Shown here: positions 26,801 through 35,800 of the stretch, in pieces
Layout of the letters: every line of letters starts with the position of its first letter
Position numbering within the stretch: position 1 is the first letter of the stretch
NCBI GenBank assembly: GCA_008638375.1
Contig: CM018050.1
Coordinates: 30,781,723-30,845,722, forward strand
Source: Nyssa sinensis
Lineage: Eukaryota > Streptophyta > Magnoliopsida > Cornales > Nyssaceae
DNA length: 64,000 nucleotides
Reading direction: 5' to 3'
Position numbers and translations under genes: made by a program
Notes under the pieces: model-generated
Seen by the model: the letters and a program-made list of their open reading frames with translations, nothing else
Database searches by the model: none
What the model was told of the DNA's origin: nothing

Positions 26801-29800
26801 TGTCACTTATCCTATGCTGTCCTTTTATCACACCGAACAAACATCATGGCCTAAAGGTAATATTTTTTATATGGGTTGTGGCCATGGACAAATGTTTGAT
26901 GGTGGACCTTTAGTTTGTATATGGTGTATTATACCCAAGAGTTGTTGTATGTGTAAATTAAAAGAGGAATTGTGAATCATATTTTACTTCATTAGTTCAT
27001 GGTTTCGATGGCAGGGACCTTTGGTACTCGTATTCTTTTTGTTTCCTTTTCAAGGGATCATGCCAAGACTAGGGCCGCAAATGAACCGAGCAGAGCTGAG
27101 ATTTGATGTGCTCGGGCTTGAGGCTTGGTCATCTCTTGGTTGAACTCAAAATGCTAAAATATGCAAGCCACTCGGGCTCAGCTCAGCTCAAATTACGTAG
27201 TGAATTCTAAATCATCATTATTGATTCAAAAGTCACTTTTATCATATATTTTGTAAAGGAAAACTGATTTGACTCGATTATTTACATATTATGTTTGACT
27301 CGTGTATGAGAATCTGAAAAGTCATAACAATTAATGGCATAAAAACTCTTATAAAACACGTCTCTTAATGCTCCAACATTGTCGCAATGATTTTAATCTT
27401 GCCATTAACTGCACTTAAGGAGTTAAGATTGATACCAATAATAAAAAAAAATTTAAGCATTGAGGAATTAGTGCAAGACCCACCTATCAAAATATATACA
27501 TATATTGTGCAAGATCTATCATAATATTTGGAAAATGGAAATATCATATATTCAAATTCATCTAATAATCTAATTTAAGCTTAGATTGGGCTCTTTTCCA
27601 AAATGAGCTTTTAACTTAAGCTTGAGCTCGACTTGTTTTATAAATGAATGAACTTGAACAAGCTGCTAAGCAAGCTGGGCAAGAGCTGTTCACTAAACAG
27701 CTTAGTTCATTTGTAGCCCTGTCCAAGATCAATGCCAGATATGTTGCTAGGGTGGTGCTTTAGGGCAGGATAGACTGAAGATCATTTGGAAGGCTGCCCC
27801 TTGGTGTTTGCTTTGGTGTGCATGGACTTCCAATTGCTGAGCTAAAAGATGCTTTAACTCTATCACTTTCTCTTTGGTGTTCTATCTATGTATCTAATTC
27901 TAGAAGTTCCTAGGATTTTGTTGATGATACTTTTTTGTTAGAACTTTTGAATGAACATTTGGAATTTTACGTGCTAAAAGAATCTTCCTGTTGAAGATTT
28001 GGAATCTTAATTTTTTGATACACTCATGGCTCTTGAAATCACAATGGTAGCCTCTCTCCTTGAAACCAAGAAAGGTTGAATTTATGAAAATTCTCAACTA
28101 TATTTAATATTATTCCTTGTGGCCTAGTTCAAGTTAATGGTCTCTTAACCTTGGTGGCTAACTTTACAAATTCTTGATCCTTCTGAGTAATGATATGTTT
28201 GATTATGAAGTTTAGACCATTAAGTCAATGTGGACCTCAAAAATTGTCTCGATATCACGACTTTTCCTTTAATTAAATGGGTAAATATCAGCAAGGAGGC
28301 GGAGGAAACAATGGATCAAAATATGGTGTTCTCCTTTTTCAGTTTGAAATGGCCTGTTCCAAGGACAATTCTGGATGTCTTGCTTGGGTGGAGATGAAGT
28401 CATACCCGAAAGGATTTGAAGCCGGCTAAAAAAGCACGGATACGGACATGGGACACGACATGACACGACACGACACGACACGGACATACAAACATGTCAT
28501 TTAAAAAAAAAAGGTAAGGCACAAACACGTCAAGGATATGTTAAATATATATAAATATTTTATATTTTTTATATAATCATATAATAAAAACCTAACGTTA
28601 TTTTAATTAAATTTGTCATAAAAATACACAAATCATAAAAATATTATTAAAATAATAAATAACAAAATCATTAAATAAAAATTCAAAAACTTCATTTAAT
28701 CATCAACATCCATAATTCAAGTTTCAAAACAAATTTACTAACTTTTACATAGAACATATATACACGTGTGTGTGTGTATGTGTGTGTGTGTATATATATA
28801 CATAACATGTCTGAAACGTGTCCGGAATTCAGAAAAAAATTTTAAAAAAAATTGGATACTCTTTTTTCACGTGTCCAACATGTGTCTAGGAAGTGTCCAA
28901 GAGTGTCGGTGTTTGACACGTATACGTGAGTTAAAATAGTGTTAGTGTTTCATAGGAAGCTGGCATAGAGCGTTGCCACTCTGTCTCTTGTGATGTCTTT
29001 GGAGGGAGAGGAACAGAAGAGTTCTTGATGGCATGGTGCTGCAAATTTTGAGATTCAAAGATTATTTTTTAAAGATGCTCTAGTTTTTAGTTAAAGAAGA
29101 ATACCCATTGTATTAAGATAGCTTTGTTACTTTCTAGGGGGAATTAAGGCTTTGATTTTGTGCCCTATCCCTTTTTCGTACATGGGTTCGCCCCCCCTCA
29201 GGCGGCGTGTAAATAATGCAATACGCTTTTACAATAATTTTTTTTTTCTCCTAGCAGAGGACGAAACTAGAAAAATTTTCAGGGGGCTAAAGCAAAGTAC
29301 TTTAAAATGATATTTTGAGTGAGCATATTTTCAATTTTACAAAACTTCTCAGAATTAGATGTTATTGTAAAGCTTCCTAATTTAAGAGGAGAGTAGCTTT
29401 AATTTTTTTATGCTTGTTTAAATTATTCTAAATTTTTATCACCATAAGAAGAGGTAATTAAAATTATTCGATTAGATATAATTATATTGAAAATATTTAA
29501 TTTACATTGTGTTTTTTAATTTTGTTAGAGAAATATTTGGATAAAAGAATTGAATGATTGTTTGTTTATTTATTTATTTATTGTTTATGGAAAATGTACC
29601 TTTAGTATTCCATAAAATCTCATGAGTTATTTGTTACTTTTAACTTTTAAGCAGTTGAAGAGGAAGTGTGAAATAACTCATGGGGTTTGATGGAAATTGG
29701 AGAGTATTTATAAAATTGAAAAAGCAGAAAATGCAACGCTGTGGAAATAGATAAATTTTGGAGGGGACGTTGAGGATCATTTTATTTATGCAAAAACCTT

Positions 29801-32800
29801 GAGGAATAATGAAAATATTGGAACCTAAAAAATGTGGGGTTCATATGTGAATATGAAAACTTGGGCGTGAGGACGTGCAAATTAAAAAGTCTAATTGTGG
29901 CAAGACTAGATTAGGATTTTTTTTTTTGGCCTGGGGAGGGGACATGCCCTGCCAAGCCATCTAAGCAACCTGTATTGGCAATACTGGGTAATGGCCTAAT
30001 TTTTGCTGATGAACTTCTATCACCATTTGTTGATGTTGTTTTGCTTGGCTTATTGCTTGTAATCTCCTAAATTTTAAATACATTTCAGCCTTTATTTTTC
30101 CAACACAATACATTTGCACTATAAGTGATGAAATTGGAGTAAATGGCCCCATTTTCCTCTAGTTATAATTTATGAAGGTTTTTTGGATTAAACCTGTGCA
30201 TGGATATGTTCTTTCACTCTCCTCTCCCCTTTACTAGGCATTTCTTTGTTGGTAATACTATGTCAAATTGCCCTCTTTATGCAGGCCGTTTCTAGAAGAG
30301 CCACCTTACATGAAACGATTAGAGACTATGAACAAGCAGCTAGTGACCTTCAAAGACTCATATCTGTTCTTGACAAGCAATCACAAGAAAAGGTTCAGCA
30401 GTCTGGAACACCAGATAGACCATCTGGCAGCAATGTAAAAGAATTAAGACGAGCTCGTCGTCGTCTTTCTTCGGTGGAAGAAAAGGCTAAAAAAGGAACT
30501 TCCTTGGATCTTTACCTCATTTTGTAAGTCTGCGACCTTTGTGTTTCCTATGACATTTTTATTTTCCTGGCCATGGGATTTGGAAATGGAACTTTTTTTG
30601 TAGGCCTTATAAATATTTTTTTAACAGTAAATGGAAAGTATATTCAATAAGGTGCCCAAGGGGGGGCTAACTTATATTTACAAAAGGACCAAGGCCAAAA
30701 AAATTAAAGCCTCATGTCCCCCAAAAACTCTATGAAAAGTATCTAAATACATAGGAGTAGCCTCTTCAAGCCAAAAAAATAGAGAATGCAAAAAATAATC
30801 GTTGAAGCATGGAGGAGAGGGGGACATTATATTCAATAAGGTGCCCAAGGGGGGCTAACTTATATTTACAAAAGGACCAAGGCCAAAAAAATTAAAGCCT
30901 CGTGTCCCCCAAAAACTCTATGAAAGTATCCAAATACATAGGAGTAGCCTCTTTAAGCCAAAAAAATAGAGAATGCAAAAAATAATCGTTGAAGCATGGA
31001 GGAGAGGGGGACATTATATTCAATAAGGTGCCCAAGGGGGGCTAACTTATATTTACAAAAGGACCAAGGCCAAAAAAATTAAAGCCTCGTGTCCCCCAAA
31101 AACTCTATGAAAGTATCCAAATACATAGGAGTAGCCTCTTTAAGCCAAAAAAATAGAAAATGCAAAAAATAATCGTTGAAGCATGGAGGAGACTGCTCAA
31201 TCTCTTCAAAAGTCCTATCCTTTCTTTCCAAAGGCAACACACAAGACCTAAAGGAGCCATCGTCCAAACTGTCTGCGCTTTCTTTTTCTTCCTACTACAC
31301 CTCCAACTCAAAGAAAGTCCCTTCACAGCAGCTGGCATAACCCAAGAGCATCCAAATAATGAAAAATCAAGTGCCATGTATCCCATGCCATGTTACAATG
31401 AATGAGAAGATGGTCTTTCTCCTCACACTTGCACATGCACATTGACTAGCTAAACTAGAACCTCTCCTCCTAAGATTATCCATGGTCAAAATAGCACCCC
31501 AAGCGGAGAACCACACTAAAAAAAGCCACCTTTGATGGAACCCGAGATCTCCACAATAACTTCCATGGAAAAATCTCTTCATCCCTATTCATCAAGGAAT
31601 TATAAAAAGAATGAATGGTACACTTTTTGTTGTTATTCACCGTCCATATCATTACATCTTTCTTTCCTACAACCACCTTGAATCTACTTGACACCTCCAA
31701 TGACCCCCCCAGGTTGTTGGGTCATGAAAATCCCTTCGAAAACAAGAACTCCACACGAGGTCATTGCTAACATGAGCCACAAAATCTGCAACTAAAGCAT
31801 CCTTATTCATGGCTAATAAGAAAAGAAAATGAAACCATCCATCCTTCTAAAGAGACATCACTACACCATGTGTCCTTCCAAAATCTCACCCTCAACCCCT
31901 CCCCCACCTCTAACTGCACATGGGGATGAAAATCCCCTCCTCCCCTCCTAATAGGTTTCCAAACTCCGCATCCATAAGCCTCCACCACTTCCCTTGAATA
32001 CTGTCCCATCTTCACTACCATATTTGGTTTGCACAACTTCTTTCCACAAAGCCCGACCTTCTACCGCATATCTTCACAATCATTTCCCCTTTAAAGCTTT
32101 ATTGAACACCTTCAAGTTTTTGAATCCCAGTCCACCTCCTGAAATTGGAATCTTTGCTTTCTCCCATCAAACTAGATGCATTTTCCTCTCCCCATCCTTG
32201 CCTTCCCATTAGAAAATTTTAAAGGAGCTTCTCTAATTTCCTTTTTTTTTTTCTCTAACTTTCTACAATATGTGCCTCATATCATTACATTTAATATTTG
32301 ACTTCCATGGACATTTTGATGGATGTTACTCATGGTAAGTATTTTGGTAATCGAGCATCTGAATTTTCTTGTTCTGCCCACGTTTATGAGTTTTTTTTGT
32401 TTCATTATGTTAAGGCACCCTTTACCTTCTGATCCATGAATGTATTCAATTGAATTGTAATTAGTCATGTTGGCTACAAGCATAACATTGTGAATTAAAA
32501 TAATAATAGAAAATTTAAGTTCCTGTGTTATAATTATACTTAAATCTATCTGAAAACTGTCTCTTGCAACCAGGGAATCCTTTTGAATGAAAAACAAAAT
32601 CCTTTTGAATGAAGGAATACTATTTTACTGTTTCGAAAGCATAGGGGCATGCTCGGCACAGTTTTGAAAAACAGTGATCTGTCCCCACTCCGCATCCATA
32701 AGCCTCCACCACTTCCCTTGAATACTGTCCCCATCCTCACTACCATATTTGGTTTGCACAACTTCTTTCCACAAAACCTGACCTTCCACTACATATCTTC

Positions 32801-35800
32801 ACAATCATTTCCCCGTTAAAGCTTTATTGAACATGTTCAAGTTTTTGAATCCCAGTCCACCTCCTGAAATCGGAATCTTTGCTTTCTCCCATCGAACTAG
32901 ATGCATTTTCCTCTCCCCATCCTTGCCTTCCCATAGAAAATTTCGAAGGAGCTTCTCTAATGCCCTTATGTTTTTTCCTCTAGTTTTCTACAATATGTGC
33001 CTCATATCATTACATTTAATATTTGACTTCCGTGGACATTTTGATGGATGTTACTCATAGTAGGCATTTTGGTAATCGAGCATCTGAATTTTCTCGTTCT
33101 GCCCACATTTATGAGTTTTTTTTTGTTTCATTATGTTAAAGCACCCTTTACCTTCTGATCCATGAATGTATTCAATTGAATTGTGATTAGTCATGTTGGC
33201 TACAAGCATAACATTGTGAATTAAAATAATAATAGTAAATTTAAGTTCTTGTGTTATAATTATACTTAAATCTATCTGAAAACTGTTTATTGCAACCAGG
33301 GAATCCTTTTGAATGAAAAAAAAAAAATCATTTTGAATGAAGGAATACTATTTTACTGTTTCAGAAACATAGGGGCATGCTTGGCACAGTTTTGAAAAAC
33401 AGTGATCTGTTATAAGAATTATAAAAGACAGAAAGTAAGATTTACAAATTTATTTGGTTGTATTCTTGAAAACCATTTTCAGGAAATTGAGTTATAAAAA
33501 TATCAGTTTTCTGAAAAGATCATAATGTTGTTTTCTGTTCTCTGTTTCCAGTCAAAAAATTTAAATTGACCAAAAACACATTCTCAAAATTGTCACTCTT
33601 TTCAGAAGAAAAAAAAAGATTGTTTTTGAAAACTGTGCCAAACAGAGAAGTTTTTGGTTACTGCAGCAAATATATTTTCATAGTACTAATGACGGAAAAC
33701 ATGTCTTGGCAGAACAATAAAATAAAAGGAGCAATGGAAGCATGGTTCTTGTCCCTGTAAAACAGAATAAAGTTACAGTGGTTATGTAAAATCTGCAATC
33801 AAATGTTTAGCCTACTTTAAGCCCAAGCTTATCTTCCTATAGTTACTTTAAAAGTGATCATTTTCCCCAGCACTCTGTTAAAGATTTTAAACGCATAATC
33901 ATGGTAACATTCAATTAAAAAAAACATCATTGTATTTTACCCCATTTAAGTACATATTAATATTCTCCTTCAACAAACAATTATAGAACATTCTCAACTC
34001 AACTCAACAAAGCCTTATCTCAACTATTTGGAGTTGTTTACATAAAATCTGTCTCGCCATTATACTCTATTTAAGATCATTTTCTTAGTTAAGCGACACG
34101 CATATAATGAAAAATAATGGGAAGAAGAAGCATGACCACCTATTTCAATAATAACATGCATACAGCAGCAATATCTAGTTCTGTTACTAGTTTTTGATGA
34201 CTTTAGTGTTCCTTTTCCCGCTGCTTTCGACAATCAGCTTTCTATGTGGCTGTATTTTTGTGGTCCTTAAAGTGGTTGTCAATTGTTACAACGAAGGTTA
34301 CACAAGTGACCTGCATTGATGTGCAAACAAGAATGCCTTGTACAACTTTGATTGCACAACAGTTTGTGTTTTAGACTGTCACAGACTTGAGTCGTGATCA
34401 AGAGATTGTACTAAATTCTCTCCTTGAAAGGTGTTGTACTTGTCCCTGAACCAGTGCTCTAGGATTATGAAAGGACAATATTGAGGGCATTCAGGAGCAA
34501 TAATCTTCCTATATTCAGTTAGCTGCCTATGATAAAGTTCCCTGTTGTATAACACTCTTCGTGTGCTATTATACTTCAACTGATGCATAATGCACGAAAG
34601 TTCACAAGTAATCCATATTTCTTCCGGAACAATGCTTCTTCCAGTTAGGCTTACTAAGGAAATGAGAAAGAACTTCCACAGTGTATTTCATCTAGCAGTG
34701 TTGCCGTGTTGGCGCTCCTGTCAACCCCAACTCTGTCAGATAGTTCTTGCAGTTGTAAATAAGTGGAGTTTTCATGTTACTTTTTGTGAGCTTAAAGTCA
34801 TTTGAGGCTATGGACTGTGGATGGTACTTAAGAACTGCTTAATTTAAGCTTCTTAGTTCTTAATAGTATCAAAATTTTCAATTGCAGGGGAATTAAAGCA
34901 TCTGATACAGCACCTGAAATCAAAAAGGCATACCGGAAAGCGGCACTCCGACATCATCCAGACAAGGTATTTAGTTTTTAATATATGCTGTTTTTGTTAT
35001 TTGTTATTGACCTTTCATCCTTGCCGTTCATCTCACTGTGTTTGTCTTGATGTAGGCTGGTCAATTCCTGACAAGGAGTGAGAGTGGAGATGATGGGCAA
35101 CTTTGGAAGGAAATTGCCGAAGAAGTCCACAAGGCTGCTGACAGGCTTTTTAAAATGATTGGAGAAGCATATGCAGTACTTTCAGATCCCACCAAGGTCT
35201 GTCACTCGCATCTCATTGCAACTTGATGAGGTCTTCCTTTGATTGTGACTCTAGGTTTTAAGTATCATGTGTGTTTTAACAGCCTTGTGTTGCTGTGATA
35301 TCCCTTTTATTATCATGTGTAGCATCCTTGCTAGACTTTAAGCTGGCATATGTTACCCATTTGTCTCGTCTAAATATCTCAAATATCATGTTTCAAAATA
35401 AACTACAGGCCCACCAGATAGTTTCAAAACCTTGATTAATTGGATGAGTTGCTTCTGCATTCATGTCCTGTCATTTTCATTAACCTTCTATATATAACAT
35501 AGATAAGTATAAACACAAATCTGACTATTCAAAGCTTTATTAACACTTGCTTCTTGTACTTGAGTGATATATAGAGATCCAGTATAATATTGTCACACCA
35601 CAGATGTCCTTGAGGTTCTTTGAAAATGATATGATGATTTTGTGATACTCAACTTTACCATGTCATTTGGGCTTGGGTAATTTTTATGAAATTACCAGTG
35701 GAATTCTTCTAATCAGAAGGATCATTATTGAGATCATAATGATTTTGGTTCCGACTATTTCCTTTGTGGCCTGTCTTGTAGTGGGTATCATCCCTAAAAA

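Noticed and set aside
32827..33060. Plus-strand open frame repeated at 31994-32212
   Set aside because: It is antisense to L1 and appears twice only because of the 724-bp duplication.
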